Position numbers and translations under genes: made by a program. From Microbispora corallina (GTDB lineage Bacteria; Actinomycetota; Actinomycetes; Streptosporangiales; Streptosporangiaceae), in NCBI RefSeq assembly GCF_016863035.1, contig NZ_BOOC01000001.1:124001-188000 (forward strand): DNA of 64,000 nucleotides, written 5' to 3'. The notes beneath the pieces were generated by a model. The model had not been told where the DNA came from and searched no databases. It was given only the letters and a program-made list of their open reading frames with translations. Each line of letters starts with the position of its first letter. Position 1 is the first letter of the stretch. Positions 16,077 to 28,189 of this stretch are shown piece by piece.

Positions 16077-17026
16077 GGGGTGCCCGCCGCGCCCTTCCGG
16101 CGGCAGGCGGCCTCCCCGGGCGGCGCCGGCCCGTCGCCCCGGCCGTCCAGGTGACGGAAGGCCTCCGGCGCCGGATCCGCTCCGGCGCGCAGAGCCGCCT
16201 CCAGCCGCCCGGCCTCGGCGGCGAACGCGTCGATCCGCCCGGCCGCGCCTGCGCATCCGGCCGAGGCGGCCACCAGTTCCTCGTATCGGGGGATCAGGTC
16301 GCGCAGCCCCTCGATCTGCGCGCGGGCCGCGTAGGCGCGCTCGGCACCCGCCACGTGCCCCGCGTAACGCTCCAGCGCCTCGACACGGGCGGCGACGGCG
16401 GCCTCGGCGCGGCGAAGCGCCCTCTCCAGCGGCTCGGCCGCCGCGCGCACCTCCGGGGTGGTCCCGTCCGCGACCAGGGCGGCGTGCTCGGCCCGCAGCG
16501 CGGACAGCGCGGCGAGGATCCGGGCGACCTCCCACTCCTCGGCGGGCAGGGCGATCCGGTCGCGGACGTCGTCGAGCAGGCCGTCGGCGCCGACCCGGGA
16601 GGACAGCACCGTGCGGACGGCCCGCCGGGCGCGGCCGACCAGGGCCAGCGCCGGCCCGTCGAACTCCGGCGGCAGCAGGTAGCGGCCGTCGTAGCGGCGC
16701 GCGGCGGCGCGCACCCGGCCCCGGCGGGCGGCGGAGCGGGCGGCTCCGTAGAGGCCGGCGCCCGCCGGGGCCGCCACCAGGCCCGTGACGAGCGGGCCCG
16801 GGCGCGCCACGAGCAGGAGCAGGACGGTCAGCGCGAGCACCGGCCACAGGGCGGCGGCCAGGAGACGGCGGCCGCTGCGGCGGGCGGCCTCACCGGACCA
16901 CAGGCGCGCCAGGAGGTCCTCATTGGCCCGCAGGAGCCCGGCCGCCGGGGCTGGCACGGCGGGGTCGACGACGACGCCCGGATGTCCCGGCTCCGATGCG
17001 ACCTGCCCCGCCACTGCCACCCGCAC
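16073..17026 (-). CDS. uncharacterised membrane protein with C-terminal helical domain
   Basis: The 317-aa protein has an N-terminal cytoplasmic stretch, two adjacent hydrophobic segments (about residues 53-92, with ARPGP between them) and a long Ala/Glu/Arg-rich region (residues 130-290) predicted to be alpha-helical or coiled coil. It starts at GTG 17026. I do not recognise a family. The gene ends tail-to-tail with the LacI gene, sharing 4 nt. Confidence 0.7.
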   Translation of the reverse strand: MRVAVAGQVASEPGHPGVVVDPAVPAPAAGLLRANEDLLARLWSGEAARRSGRRLLAAALWPVLALTVLLLLVARPGPLVTGLVAAPAGAGLYGAARSAARRGRVRAAARRYDGRYLLPPEFDGPALALVGRARRAVRTVLSSRVGADGLLDDVRDRIALPAEEWEVARILAALSALRAEHAALVADGTTPEVRAAAEPLERALRRAEAAVAARVEALERYAGHVAGAERAYAARAQIEGLRDLIPRYEELVAASAGCAGAAGRIDAFAAEAGRLEAALRAGADPAPEAFRHLDGRGDGPAPPGEAACRRKGAAGTP

Positions 17027-17109
17027 TCCCCCGGCCGCGGTCTCCCCCCGGCCGCGGTGGGAAGATCATAACCGCGCGCCGCCTCCGGCTCCCCGTTGCA
17101 CGCTCACCC

Positions 17110-17166
17110 GGGCGTGGCGGTGCTCAGCGGGCGTGGCGGCGGTCAGCGGGCGTGGCGGTGCTCGGC
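17110..17166. repeat. three 19-bp tandem repeats at the 3' end of the chorismate mutase gene
   Basis: Copies at 17110-17128, 17129-17147 and 17148-17166 differ by one to three bases each. The chorismate mutase stop codon lies in the middle copy, so the leftmost copy is a duplication placed beyond the stop. Confidence 0.7.
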
Positions 17167-17430
17167 GAGCTCGTACTCGACGAAGGCGCCGATCATGGCC
17201 CGCCAGACGGCCTCGGCCACCTCCGGGGACAGCCCGGTGCGCGAGGCCCGCTCCCGGGCCGCGGCCAGCACGCGCTCCACCCGGTCCGGCGCCCGTACGG
17301 CCTGCTCGTCGCCCTTGAACGCGGCGGCGGCCCGGACCAGCCGCTGCCGGTCGGCGAGCAGCGTGGTCATGCGGGCGTCGAGTTCGTCGATGCGGCGGCG
17401 GACCTCCTCGAGCGAGGTGGGTTCGGACAC
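17143..17430 (-). CDS. chorismate mutase (AroQ type)
   Basis: The 95-aa all-helical enzyme converts chorismate to prephenate on the way to Phe and Tyr. The AroQ pattern is present: RRRIDELDARMTTLLADRQR, a Lys in AAFKGDEQAVRAPDRVERVL, and the C-terminal FVEYELAEH helix. The GTG start has GGGAGG 5 nt upstream. The last residues (EHRHAR) are encoded by a tandem repeat. A second chorismate mutase domain occurs in the fusion at 54293. An isochorismate pyruvate-lyase-like activity cannot be excluded. Confidence 0.85.
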   Translation of the reverse strand: MSEPTSLEEVRRRIDELDARMTTLLADRQRLVRAAAAFKGDEQAVRAPDRVERVLAAARERASRTGLSPEVAEAVWRAMIGAFVEYELAEHRHAR

Positions 17431-17728
17431 GAAAGCCTCCCGGTTGCGCGTGATCACCGGCCACCCTACTGGGATCGCGGCGGGGTTCCGGCCCAGGCCG
17501 CGGCCCGCGGCGACGCCCCCGTACGGCGCCGGTAAGGGCCGGTGCAACGGCCGCCCGTCCCTGGGACCCCGTGGGAAAAGACAGGCGCCGGAGAGGGAAA
17601 GGGATCCCCCGGCGGCCGCCCCGCATGCGGTCGATCCGCCTGGACCGGCCCCGGCGCGCCAGCTCACGATGGAAGGGCCAATCCGGATCGCCGCACTCCG
17701 CGGCCGTGGATCGGACAGGAGGCACTCT

Positions 17729-18037
17729 ATGCCCGCCAAGCGATTCCCGAGCATGCTCGGCCTCGCCGTCGTCACCGCCTTCGGCCTCGTGGCGCTGCAG
17801 TCGGGCGAGGGGTACGCCGCCCCCGCCGCCCCCTCGTCGTCCACCGGCCTCGCCGTCGTCGCCGTCCCGGCCGACTTCGTCCAGGGCGACGACGACACCG
17901 CGAGCGACGACTGGTCCGGCCACGGCTCCCAGGAGCAGAGGCAGCAGCAGGAGCAGGAGCAGAGCCAGTCGGGCGGCAGCTCTTCGGAGAGCTCGACCGA
18001 CAGCGGCACCGGGAGCAGCTCCAGCGACGACGACTGA
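17729..18037 (+). CDS. small secreted acidic Ser/Gln-rich protein
   Basis: The 102-aa protein has a signal peptide (positive MPAKRF, hydrophobic GLAVVTAFGLVAL, cleavage near GYA-AP) and a mature chain that is acidic and low-complexity: GDDDTASDDW, a Gln/Glu run, then Ser/Asp to the end. AGGAGG precedes the ATG by 7 nt. It has no recognised domain and is probably disordered outside the cell. Confidence 0.7.
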   Translation: MPAKRFPSMLGLAVVTAFGLVALQSGEGYAAPAAPSSSTGLAVVAVPADFVQGDDDTASDDWSGHGSQEQRQQQEQEQSQSGGSSSESSTDSGTGSSSSDDD

Positions 18038-18048
18038 CCGCCTTGGGT

Positions 18049-18073
18049 GGGGCGCGGCCCCGGGCCGCGCCCC
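18049..18073. terminator. bidirectional hairpin between convergent genes
   Basis: GGGGCGCGGC (18049-18058) pairs with GCCGCGCCCC (18064-18073) around a 5-nt loop. It lies between the stops of the secreted protein gene and hisF and can serve both. Confidence 0.6.
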
Positions 18074-18086
18074 CCTCACGAAGTGA

Positions 18087-18857
18087 TCAGCGGACCGGGT
18101 GACCGGCCGCCCGGAGGGTCTCCTTGACGTCGTGGATCTTCAGCTGGCCGAAGTGGAACACCGACGCCGCCAGGACGGCGTCCGCCCCGGCCTCGACCGC
18201 GGGCGGGAAGTCCTCCAGCCGCCCGGCCCCGCCCGACGCGATCACCGGCACCGTGACGGCGGCGCGGACCGCGCGCAGCATCTCCAGGTCGTAGCCCGAC
18301 CGGGTGCCGTCGCCGTCCATCGAGTTCAGCAGGATCTCCCCGACGCCGAGCTCTTCGCCGCGCCGGGCCCACCCGACCGCGTCGATGCCGGTGCCCCGCC
18401 TGCCGCCGTGGGTCGTCACCTCGAACCCGGACGGCGTGGGCGGGCCGTCGACGACCCGGCGGGCGTCCACGGACAGCACGACGCACTGCGACCCGAACCG
18501 CCGGGACGCCTCGGTCAGCAGCTCCGGCCGGGCGATGGCGGCCGTGTTGATCCCGACCTTGTCGGCCCCGGCCCGCAGCAGCCGGTCGACGTCCTCGACC
18601 GCCCGCACTCCCCCGCCGACCGTCAGCGGGATGAAGACCTGCTCGGCCGTGCGGCGGACCACGTCGAGCATGGTCTCCCGCTCACCGGACGAGGCCGTGA
18701 TGTCGAGGAACGTCAGCTCGTCGGCCCCTTCGGCGTCGTAGCGCCTGGCCAGCTCGACGGGGTCGCCCGCGTCGCGCAGGTTCTCGAAGTTGACGCCCTT
18801 CACCACGCGCCCGGCGTCCACGTCGAGGCAGGGGATGACCCGCACCGCGACCGTCAT
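18087..18857 (-). CDS. hisF: imidazole glycerol phosphate synthase, cyclase subunit
   Basis: The 256-aa (beta/alpha)8 barrel uses ammonia from HisH to close the imidazole ring, giving IGP and AICAR. The N-terminal [18 protein letters not shown] carries the catalytic Asp, and the second Asp is in [15 protein letters not shown]. Phosphate-binding loops are GGGVR and IASGGAG. Its start overlaps the ridA stop (ATGA). It is the last gene of the his operon. Confidence 0.97.
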   Translation of the reverse strand: MTVAVRVIPCLDVDAGRVVKGVNFENLRDAGDPVELARRYDAEGADELTFLDITASSGERETMLDVVRRTAEQVFIPLTVGGGVRAVEDVDRLLRAGADKVGINTAAIARPELLTEASRRFGSQCVVLSVDARRVVDGPPTPSGFEVTTHGGRRGTGIDAVGWARRGEELGVGEILLNSMDGDGTRSGYDLEMLRAVRAAVTVPVIASGGAGRLEDFPPAVEAGADAVLAASVFHFGQLKIHDVKETLRAAGHPVR

Positions 18858-19297
18858 GCCGTCACCTCCCCCGCGGGCTCACCGTCCCCATGGGCCCGGC
18901 CCCCCGCCCGGTACGCCTCGACCTCCACCTCTACCAGCATGCGCGCGTCCACCAGGCCGGCGACCTGGACGCTGGTGCAGGCCGGGCGGACCACGCCGAA
19001 GATCTCCCCGTGGGCCCGGCCCACGGCGTCGAAGTCGTCGGCGTTCACGACGAACAGGCGGGTGCGGACCACGTCGGCGAGCGACGTGCCGGCCTTCTCG
19101 ACCGCGTCGAGCGCGATGGAGAACGCCGTGAGCGTCTGCCGGTAGGCGTCGCCCACGTGCTGCACCTCGCCGCCGACCGTGGCGGTGCACCCGGACACGA
19201 GCACGTGCGGCCCGGCCACGACGGCGCGGGCGTAGCCGTAGCGGTCCTCCCAGGGGCCGCCGGACGAGATGCGCCCGGGGGGCATGCTGCCGCTCAT
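18854..19297 (-). CDS. RidA family deaminase (reactive enamine/imine hydrolase-like)
   Basis: The 147-aa protein has the YjgF/RidA fold motifs: [52 protein letters not shown], and the C-terminal Arg-less variant [16 protein letters not shown]. The conserved substrate-binding Arg of true RidA (usually before the last Glu) reads DARMLVEVE, so it may be retained. It overlaps both priA and hisF by ATGA junctions and so is part of the his transcription unit. It may detoxify enamine intermediates of amino acid metabolism (inference). Confidence 0.85.
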   Translation of the reverse strand: MSGSMPPGRISSGGPWEDRYGYARAVVAGPHVLVSGCTATVGGEVQHVGDAYRQTLTAFSIALDAVEKAGTSLADVVRTRLFVVNADDFDAVGRAHGEIFGVVRPACTSVQVAGLVDARMLVEVEVEAYRAGGRAHGDGEPAGEVTA

Positions 19298-20019
19298 CCC
19301 GCGCTCACCGCCGCCAGTGCCTCCTCCAGCGTGAACGCCTGGGCGTACAGCGCCTTACCGACGATGGCGCCCTCGACGCCCTCGGGGACGAGCGTGGCCA
19401 GCGCCCGCAGGTCGTCGAGCGAGGAGACCCCGCCGCTGGCGACCACCGGCCTGTCGGTCCGCGCGCAGACCTGACGGAGCAGGTCGAGGTTGGGGCCCCG
19501 GAGCGTGCCGTCCTTGGTCACGTCGGTCACCACGTAGCGCGGGCAGCCCTCCGACTCCAGCCGGTCGAGCACCTCCCACAGGTCGCCGCCGTCCTGGGTC
19601 CAGCCGCGGGCGGCGAGGGTCGTGCCCCGCACGTCGAGGCCCACGGCGATGCGGTCGCCGTACTCGGCGATCGCCTTGGCGCACCACGCCGGGTCCTCCA
19701 GGGCGGCCGTGCCGATGTTCACCCGGCGGCAGCCGGTGGACAGCGCGGCCGTCAGCGAGGCGTCGTCGCGGATGCCGCCCGACAGCTCGACGTTCACGTC
19801 GAGCGTGCCGACGACGGAGGCCAGAAGCTCGCGGTTGGTGCCCCTGCCGAAGGCGGCGTCGAGATCGACCAGGTGGACCCACTCGGCGCCGGCCTCCTGC
19901 CAGGCGAGAGCCGCGGCCAAGGGGTCGCCGTACGACGTCTCCGTCCCCGCCTCCCCCTGGACCAGACGGACGGCCTGGCCGTCCGCTACATCGACGGCCG
20001 GGAGCAATACGAGCGACAT
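19294..20019 (-). CDS. priA: bifunctional ProFAR/PRA isomerase
   Basis: This 241-aa (beta/alpha)8 enzyme carries out the HisA step (ProFAR to PRFAR) and, in actinobacteria, also the TrpF step of tryptophan synthesis. [18 protein letters not shown] holds the catalytic Asp, the second Asp is in [15 protein letters not shown], and phosphate loops are ELSGGIRD and VASGGVSS. No separate trpF is in the window. The call of PriA over HisA rests on lineage and context. Confidence 0.93.
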   Translation of the reverse strand: MSLVLLPAVDVADGQAVRLVQGEAGTETSYGDPLAAALAWQEAGAEWVHLVDLDAAFGRGTNRELLASVVGTLDVNVELSGGIRDDASLTAALSTGCRRVNIGTAALEDPAWCAKAIAEYGDRIAVGLDVRGTTLAARGWTQDGGDLWEVLDRLESEGCPRYVVTDVTKDGTLRGPNLDLLRQVCARTDRPVVASGGVSSLDDLRALATLVPEGVEGAIVGKALYAQAFTLEEALAAVSAG

Positions 20020-20024
20020 TTCGG

Positions 20025-20363
20025 TCAGGACCTCCGGTCAAAGACGATGGTGACGAGCACCGGGACGAGCAGCAGCGACACGAGCAGCACGCCGAGCCGG
20101 GCCATCCAGGAGTCGAGCAGGATCCAGGCCAGCACCTGGACCAGGAACCAGAGCACGGCGAGCACACCGTTCTGGGTGCGGCGCCGGCGGGCCCGGTAGC
20201 CGCCCTGCCGGGCGACCCGCACAGGACGCGGGAGCACCGCGGTCACCCGGCCGCGCAGCTCGCGCCGCCTTGCCGCCCGCGCCTCCCGCTCGGCCCGCAC
20301 GGCCGCCTCACGGGCGCGTTCGGCCTCGCGCTCCGCCCTGCGGCGGGCCCGCTCCCTGCTCAT
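20025..20363 (-). CDS. small membrane protein of the his operon
   Basis: The 112-aa protein has a long Arg/Glu/Ala-rich N-terminal helix (residues 1-60) and two hydrophobic segments (about 65-84 and 86-105). GAGGAGG lies 4 nt before the ATG, within a sequence duplicated just upstream. The ATG overlaps the stop of the preceding micro-ORF (ATGA), and priA begins 5 nt after its stop. Family and function not recognised. Confidence 0.75.
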   Translation of the reverse strand: MSRERARRRAEREAERAREAAVRAEREARAARRRELRGRVTAVLPRPVRVARQGGYRARRRRTQNGVLAVLWFLVQVLAWILLDSWMARLGVLLVSLLLVPVLVTIVFDRRS

Positions 20364-20443
20364 GCCACCTCCTCGCCTGACGGCTCGGAGCCGCATTCGC
20401 GAACGGCGCTGTGCCTACTGATTCGCTCGCTTCGCTCGCTCAT
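20360..20443 (-). CDS. 27-aa micro-ORF (copy B) in the hisH to membrane-gene gap
   Basis: ATG to TGA reads MSERSERISRHSAVREC, then [10 protein letters not shown]. It has GAGGAGG 4 nt upstream, and its stop overlaps the next gene's ATG (ATGA). The 3' part is nearly identical to copy A. It could be a translated coupling cistron or simply a by-product of a duplicated ribosome site; expression is unproven. Confidence 0.4.
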   Translation of the reverse strand: MSERSERISRHSAVRECGSEPSGEEVA

Positions 20444-20483
20444 GCCACCTCCTCGCCTGACGGCTCGGAGCCGCATCCGCGAA
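20361..20483. repeat. 43-bp direct repeat, 80-bp period
   Basis: 20361-20403 and 20441-20483 are identical except for one base. Each copy carries, on the minus strand, a [10 protein letters not shown]-coding end, a GAGGAGG ribosome site and an ATG. Confidence 0.85.
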
Positions 20484-20514
20484 TCGCGCAGTGCCTGTCG
20501 ACTCGCTCGCTCAT
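20440..20514 (-). CDS. 24-aa micro-ORF (copy A) after hisH
   Basis: ATG to TGA reads MSERVDRHCAIRGCG, then [15 protein letters not shown] lies 4 nt before its ATG, 25 nt after the hisH stop, and its TGA overlaps the ATG of copy B. Preservation of frame, ribosome site and ATGA junction in both copies is the only evidence for translation. Confidence 0.4.
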   Translation of the reverse strand: MSERVDRHCAIRGCGSEPSGEEVA

Positions 20515-20539
20515 GCCGCCTCCCGGGCGGCGGGGCCGG

Positions 20540-21181
20540 TCACAGTGTGCTCAGCCAATTGGACAGCAGAACTGCTCCGGCGTCGCCGGATTTCTCGGGA
20601 TGGAACTGGGTGGCCATCAAAGGGCCGTTCTCGACGGCCGCGACGAACGGGACGCCGTGCTCCGACCAGGTCACCAGCGGCGGGGTGAAGCCGTCGCCGG
20701 CCTCCAGCCTCCACTCACGCACGCCGTACGAGTGGACGAAGTAGAAGCGGGTGTCCGCGTCGAGCCCACGGAACAGCACACTGCCCTCGGGCACGGTGAC
20801 CGTGTTCCACCCCATGTGAGGCAGGACGGGGGCGTCGAGGCGCTCGACCGTCCCCGGCCACTCGCCGCAGCCCTCGGTGTGGACGCCGTGCTCGACGCCC
20901 TTCTCGAACAGGATCTGCATGCCCACACAGATGCCGAGCACGGGACGGCCCCCGGCGAGGCGGCGGCCCACGATCTGGTCGCCGCGGACGGCCTTCAGCC
21001 CCTCCATGCAGGCCGCGAACGCGCCGACGCCGGGGACCACGAGGCCCTCGGCGTCGAGGGCGGCGTCGAAGTCGGCCGTCACGGTCACGTCGGCCCCGGC
21101 CCGGGCCAGCGCCCGCTCGGCCGAGCGCAGGTTGCCCGACCCGTAGTCGAGGACGACGACGCGCCTGCCTACTGCCACCAC
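20540..21181 (-). CDS. hisH: imidazole glycerol phosphate synthase, glutaminase subunit
   Basis: The 213-aa class I glutamine amidotransferase supplies ammonia to HisF. The nucleophile Cys is in [11 protein letters not shown], the oxyanion strand [10 protein letters not shown] is present, and the catalytic His/Glu are in [10 protein letters not shown]. It starts at GTG 21181 ([17 protein letters not shown]), overlapping the 50-aa gene by 13 nt in a different frame. Confidence 0.96.
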   Translation of the reverse strand: MVAVGRRVVVLDYGSGNLRSAERALARAGADVTVTADFDAALDAEGLVVPGVGAFAACMEGLKAVRGDQIVGRRLAGGRPVLGICVGMQILFEKGVEHGVHTEGCGEWPGTVERLDAPVLPHMGWNTVTVPEGSVLFRGLDADTRFYFVHSYGVREWRLEAGDGFTPPLVTWSEHGVPFVAAVENGPLMATQFHPEKSGDAGAVLLSNWLSTL

Positions 21182-21320
21182 ATCACCCCCGCCGTGATCG
21201 CCAGCGCGGCTCCGACACCGGCCAGCGCGGCCATCAGCTTCAGCCCCTGCCTGATGCCGGAGATGACGCCGCCGATCAGGAAGAGGCCCACGAAGATCAT
21301 TCCGCCGGATGCGAACGTCA

Positions 21321-21321
<1 letters not shown>
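21169..21321 (-). CDS. 50-aa hydrophobic protein between hisB and hisH
   Basis: ATG 21321 overlaps the hisB stop (ATGA) and the frame ends at TAG 21169 inside the hisH start region. The protein has two hydrophobic segments ([16 protein letters not shown] and [19 protein letters not shown]) joined by a short basic linker RQGLKL, a helical-hairpin membrane protein. It is tightly coupled on both sides, so translation is likely. No family recognised. Confidence 0.65.
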
Positions 21322-24433
<3,112 letters not shown>

Positions 24434-24439
24434 TCACCC

Positions 24440-24498
24440 TTGACAGGATTTCGGTCACCAATCCACACTTTCGGGCAACAACCGTCAGTTCCGGTCAC
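24440..24498 (+). promoter_or_regulatory. promoter/operator region of the glycerol operon
   Basis: TTGACA (24440-24445) is a consensus -35; the -10 (CACACT after 18 nt) is weak. Two copies of TTYCGGTCAC (24449-24458 and 24489-24498) flank the expected start and may bind the DeoR-type regulator. Confidence 0.4.
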
Positions 24499-24511
24499 AA
24501 GGATGGTCTCC

Positions 24512-25276
24512 GTGCTTCCCGCTCAGCGCCGTCAGCGGATCGTCGAGGCCCTCGCCCTGGCGGGGACGGTGCGCACGGAGGACCTGGCCGGGGCGCTCGG
24601 CGTCTCCCCCGAGACCGTCCGGCGTGACCTCGCGATCCTGGAGCGGCGGGCGCTGCTGGTGCGCGTGCACGGCGGAGCCGTCGCCGCCCCCTCGGCCGCC
24701 GGCGAGGAGCCGTCCCACCTGGAGCGCTCGACGGCCCAGGCCGAGGCCAAGGCCGTCATCGGGGCCCTGGCCGCCCGGCTCCCGCGGCCGGGGCAGACCG
24801 TCGTGATCGACGTCGGCACGACCGCCGTCCACGCGGCCCGCGCGCTGCCCGCGTCGTTCCGCGGCGTGGTGGCGACCTGCTCGCTGCTGGTCGCCGCGGA
24901 GCTCGCCGGCCGCCCGGGGGTCGAGGTGCTTGTCTCCGGCGGGCGGGTCCGGCAGGGGGACCTCGCCGTCTCCAACGCCCACACTCTGGCCTTCTTCGGG
25001 GACCTGCGGGCCGACGTCGCGCTGCTCGGCTCCGGCGGCGTGGACGCCCGGGCCGGGCTGACCGACCACCACCTCGACGAGGTCGCGACCAGGCGGGTGA
25101 TCCTCGCGACCACGGCCAGGACCTACGTGCTCGCCGACACCACCAAGCACGGCCGGGTCGCCGCCCACCGGGTGTGCGGCCTGGACGGCTTCTCCGGTCT
25201 GGTGGCGGACGGACCACCTCCGCCCGCGCTCGCGTCCGCCCTGGTCAGGGCGGGTGCGGAGGTCATCGCGCCCTAG
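24512..25276 (+). CDS. DeoR family transcriptional regulator
   Basis: The 254-aa repressor has a winged helix (AQRRQRIVEALALAG, then VSPETVRRDLAILERR, residues 3-45) and a DeoR C-terminal sugar-phosphate sensor with DVGTTAVHAARAL, a VSGGRVRQG loop and the closing VLADTTKHG motif. GTG 24512 is chosen because AAGGA lies 8 nt upstream and DeoR proteins typically begin LPAQRR; an ATG 9 nt earlier is the alternative. It heads the glycerol operon and probably senses a phosphorylated intermediate such as glycerol 3-phosphate. Confidence 0.88.
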   Translation: MLPAQRRQRIVEALALAGTVRTEDLAGALGVSPETVRRDLAILERRALLVRVHGGAVAAPSAAGEEPSHLERSTAQAEAKAVIGALAARLPRPGQTVVIDVGTTAVHAARALPASFRGVVATCSLLVAAELAGRPGVEVLVSGGRVRQGDLAVSNAHTLAFFGDLRADVALLGSGGVDARAGLTDHHLDEVATRRVILATTARTYVLADTTKHGRVAAHRVCGLDGFSGLVADGPPPPALASALVRAGAEVIAP

Positions 25277-25328
25277 ACCGGCCCGGACCCGCCTCTCCCC
25301 CGCTCCTCCCCCAGCCAGGAGACGATCC

Positions 25329-26783
25329 ATGTCCGACCTTCCCGTCCTCGCGATCGACCAGGGCACCTCGGGGACCAAGGCCGTCGTCGCCGCCCCCGGC
25401 GGCGAGATCCTGGCCCTGGCCGAGGAGCCGGTCCGGCCGTCGTACCTGCCTGGAGGCCGGGTCGAGCAGGACCCCGCCGAACTGCTCGCCTCGGTGCTGA
25501 CCGCCGGCCGCCGGGCCGTGGAGGCGGCGGGACGGCCCGTCGGGGCGGTGTCGCTGGCCAACCAGGGCGAGACCGTCCTCGCCTGGGACCCGGCGACCGG
25601 GCGGCCGCTGTCCACGGCCCTCGTCTGGCAGGATCGCAGGGCCGAGGACGTCTGCGCCGCCCTGGCCGGGCACGCGGACAGGGTCGCGGCGCTCACCGGG
25701 CTCGTGCTCGACCCCTACTTCTCCGCCCCCAAGATGGCCTGGCTGCGCCGCGAGGTCACGGCGGAGGGCGTGGTGACCACCAGCGACGCGTGGCTGGTCC
25801 ACCGCCTCACCGGGGAGTTCGTCACCGACGCCGCGACCGCGAGCCGCTCGCTGCTGCTCGACGTCGACGCCGTGGAGTGGAGTCCGGAGCTGCTCGGGCT
25901 GTTCGGCCTGTCCGGGGAGCGCATGCCGCGGATCGCCGCGTGCGACGAGATCGTGGGCACGACCCGGGCCTTCGGCGGCGAGATCCCCGTGGGCGGGCTG
26001 ATCGTGGACCAGCAGGCCGCGCTGCTCGCCGAGGGTTGCCTGCTGCCGGGTGAGGCGAAGTGCACGTACGGGACCGGGGCGTTCCTGCTGGCCAACACCG
26101 GGGACCGGGCCGTGCGCCCGGCCTCCGGGCTGACGTCCTCGGTGGCCTGGCGGGCCCGGGGCGCGACGGCGTACTGCGTCGACGGCCAGGTCTACACGGC
26201 CGCCTCCGCCGTGCGGTGGCTGGGCGAGCTGGGGCTCCTCGGCGGCGCGGGCGACCTCGACGCCGCGGCCGCGGTCGGCAGCGAGGGGACGCTGTTCGTG
26301 CCCGCCCTGGCGGGGCTCGCCGCGCCCTGGTGGCGGCCGGACGCCGCCGCCGCCTTCCTCGGCATGACGCTGTCCACCCGGCCCGGCCACCTGGTGCGGG
26401 CCGTGGTCGAGGGCGTCGCCGCCCAGGTGGCCGAGCTGGCCCGGGTGGTGGCCGGCGACCTCGGCGGCCCGCTGTCCCGGCTGCGCGCGGACGGCGGACT
26501 CACCCGCTCCGCCGCGCTCATGCAGGCGCAGGCCGACCTGCTGCAGATTCCCGTGGACGTCTACCCGTCGCCGCACGCGACCGCCCTCGGCGCCGCCGCG
26601 ACGGCCCGCCTCGCGCTCGACCCCACCCTGGGCCTGGCCGACGCCGTGCCGGCCTGGGCACCGTCGAAGACGTACGAGCCGCGCTGGCCGGCCGACCGGG
26701 CCGGGGAGTTCCTCGCCCGCTGGCGGGCCGGCGTCGAGGCCGCGATCGGCACGGCCCGCGCCGCGACGGGAGGGAACGGATGA
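25329..26783 (+). CDS. glpK: FGGY carbohydrate kinase, probable glycerol kinase
   Basis: The 484-aa kinase phosphorylates glycerol to glycerol 3-phosphate using ATP. N-terminal phosphate loop DQGTSGTKA, the LVWQDRR and DPYFSAPKMAWL substrate-side motifs, the GlpK-type VDQQAALLAEG and TYGTGAFLLANTG, and the ATP motif ADGGLTRSAALMQ are present. AGGAG precedes the ATG. The substrate is called from these motifs and from the dehydrogenase genes that follow; another polyol is possible. Confidence 0.85.
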   Translation: MSDLPVLAIDQGTSGTKAVVAAPGGEILALAEEPVRPSYLPGGRVEQDPAELLASVLTAGRRAVEAAGRPVGAVSLANQGETVLAWDPATGRPLSTALVWQDRRAEDVCAALAGHADRVAALTGLVLDPYFSAPKMAWLRREVTAEGVVTTSDAWLVHRLTGEFVTDAATASRSLLLDVDAVEWSPELLGLFGLSGERMPRIAACDEIVGTTRAFGGEIPVGGLIVDQQAALLAEGCLLPGEAKCTYGTGAFLLANTGDRAVRPASGLTSSVAWRARGATAYCVDGQVYTAASAVRWLGELGLLGGAGDLDAAAAVGSEGTLFVPALAGLAAPWWRPDAAAAFLGMTLSTRPGHLVRAVVEGVAAQVAELARVVAGDLGGPLSRLRADGGLTRSAALMQAQADLLQIPVDVYPSPHATALGAAATARLALDPTLGLADAVPAWAPSKTYEPRWPADRAGEFLARWRAGVEAAIGTARAATGGNG

Positions 26784-28189
26784 GCACGGACGGGATGCGG
26801 AACGGCCCGCTTCCGGTGGACAACGTGGACGTGGCCGTGATCGGCGCGGGCGTGGTCGGCGCGGCCGTCGCCCGCGAGCTGGCGGGGTACGACCTGTCGG
26901 TCGCCCTGGTCGAGGCGCGGTGCGACGTCGGCGACGGGACGAGCAAGGCCAACACCGCGATCCTGCACACCGGCTTCGACGCCACGCCGGGGACGCTGGA
27001 GTCCCGGCTGGTCCGCCGCGGCTACGACCTGCTCGGCGCGTACGCCGCCGCGACCGGCATCCCGGTCGAGCGGACGGGCGCCGTGCTGGTGGCCTGGACC
27101 GAGGAGGAGCTGGCCGCGCTGCCCGGACTGGCGGCGAAGGCGGCCGCCAACGGCTGCCGCGACTGCGCGGCCGCCGGTCCCGACGAGGTCTACGCGATGG
27201 TGCCCGCGCTCGGGCCGGGCGTGCTCGGCGGGCTCACGGTGCCCGGGGAGTCGATCGTCTGCCCGTGGACGACCACGCTCGCGTTCGCCACGGAGGCGCT
27301 CGCCCGGGGCGTCCACCTGCTGCTGAACGCCCGGGTGGAGGCGGTCGCGCGGGACGGCGGGCAGACCGTGCTGTCCACCTCCCGGGGGCCGCTGCGGGCC
27401 CGCTGGGTCGTCAACGCCGCCGGCCTCGGCTCCGACGTGGTCGACGGCCTGTTCGGGCACCGCCGGTTCACGATCACGCCCCGCCGGGGCGAGCTGCTCG
27501 TGTTCGACAAGGCGGCCCGGCCGCTCGCCGACCGCATCGTGCTGCCCGTGCCCGGCTCGCGCGGCAAGGGCGTGCTGATCAGCCCCACCGTCTACGGCAA
27601 CGTGATGCTCGGGCCGACCGCCGAGGAGCTGGAGGACCGCACCGACACCTCCACCTCCGAGGACGGGTTCGCGTTCCTGGCCGGCAAGGGCCGCCGGCTG
27701 ATGCCCGCGCTGCTGGAGGAGGAGGTCACCGCCGCCTACGCCGGGCTGCGGGCGGCCACCGAGCACGGCGACTACCAGGTGCACCTCGACCCCGCCGGGC
27801 GCTACCTCGTGCTCGGGGGCATCCGCTCGACCGGGCTGACCGCGTCCATGGCGCTCGCCGAGCACGCCGCCGGGCTGCTGGCCGGGGCGGGGCTCGCCCT
27901 CGAGCCCAGGGCGGGGCTGCCAGGGCCGCCGCGCATGCCGAACATCGGGGAGGCGTTCCCCCGGCCGTACCAGCGGGCGGACCTCGTCGAGCGCGACCCG
28001 GCGTACGGGACGGTCGTGTGCTTCTGCGAGCGGGTCACGGCCGGGGAGGTCAGGGACGCCCTGGCCGCGGCGCTGCCACCCGGCGACCTGGACGGGCTGC
28101 GCCGCCGGACGAGGGCCACGATGGGCCGCTGCCAGGGCTTCCACTGCGGGGCCGAGATCGACCGCCTGCTCCGGGAGGGCGCCCGATGA
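26780..28189 (+). CDS. FAD-dependent glycerol-3-phosphate dehydrogenase, GlpA-like, with C-terminal [2Fe-2S] domain
   Basis: The 469-aa protein has an FAD Rossmann motif (VAVIGAGVVGAAVAREL), a DAO-type substrate domain (residues 20-370) and a C-terminal BFD-like domain with CFC near the start and CQGFHC near the end, four Cys suited to a [2Fe-2S] cluster. It resembles the GlpA subunit of anaerobic glycerol-3-phosphate dehydrogenase. Its ATG overlaps the kinase stop (ATGA). It would oxidise glycerol 3-phosphate to dihydroxyacetone phosphate with the next protein as partner. Confidence 0.8.
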   Translation: MSTDGMRNGPLPVDNVDVAVIGAGVVGAAVARELAGYDLSVALVEARCDVGDGTSKANTAILHTGFDATPGTLESRLVRRGYDLLGAYAAATGIPVERTGAVLVAWTEEELAALPGLAAKAAANGCRDCAAAGPDEVYAMVPALGPGVLGGLTVPGESIVCPWTTTLAFATEALARGVHLLLNARVEAVARDGGQTVLSTSRGPLRARWVVNAAGLGSDVVDGLFGHRRFTITPRRGELLVFDKAARPLADRIVLPVPGSRGKGVLISPTVYGNVMLGPTAEELEDRTDTSTSEDGFAFLAGKGRRLMPALLEEEVTAAYAGLRAATEHGDYQVHLDPAGRYLVLGGIRSTGLTASMALAEHAAGLLAGAGLALEPRAGLPGPPRMPNIGEAFPRPYQRADLVERDPAYGTVVCFCERVTAGEVRDALAAALPPGDLDGLRRRTRATMGRCQGFHCGAEIDRLLREGAR

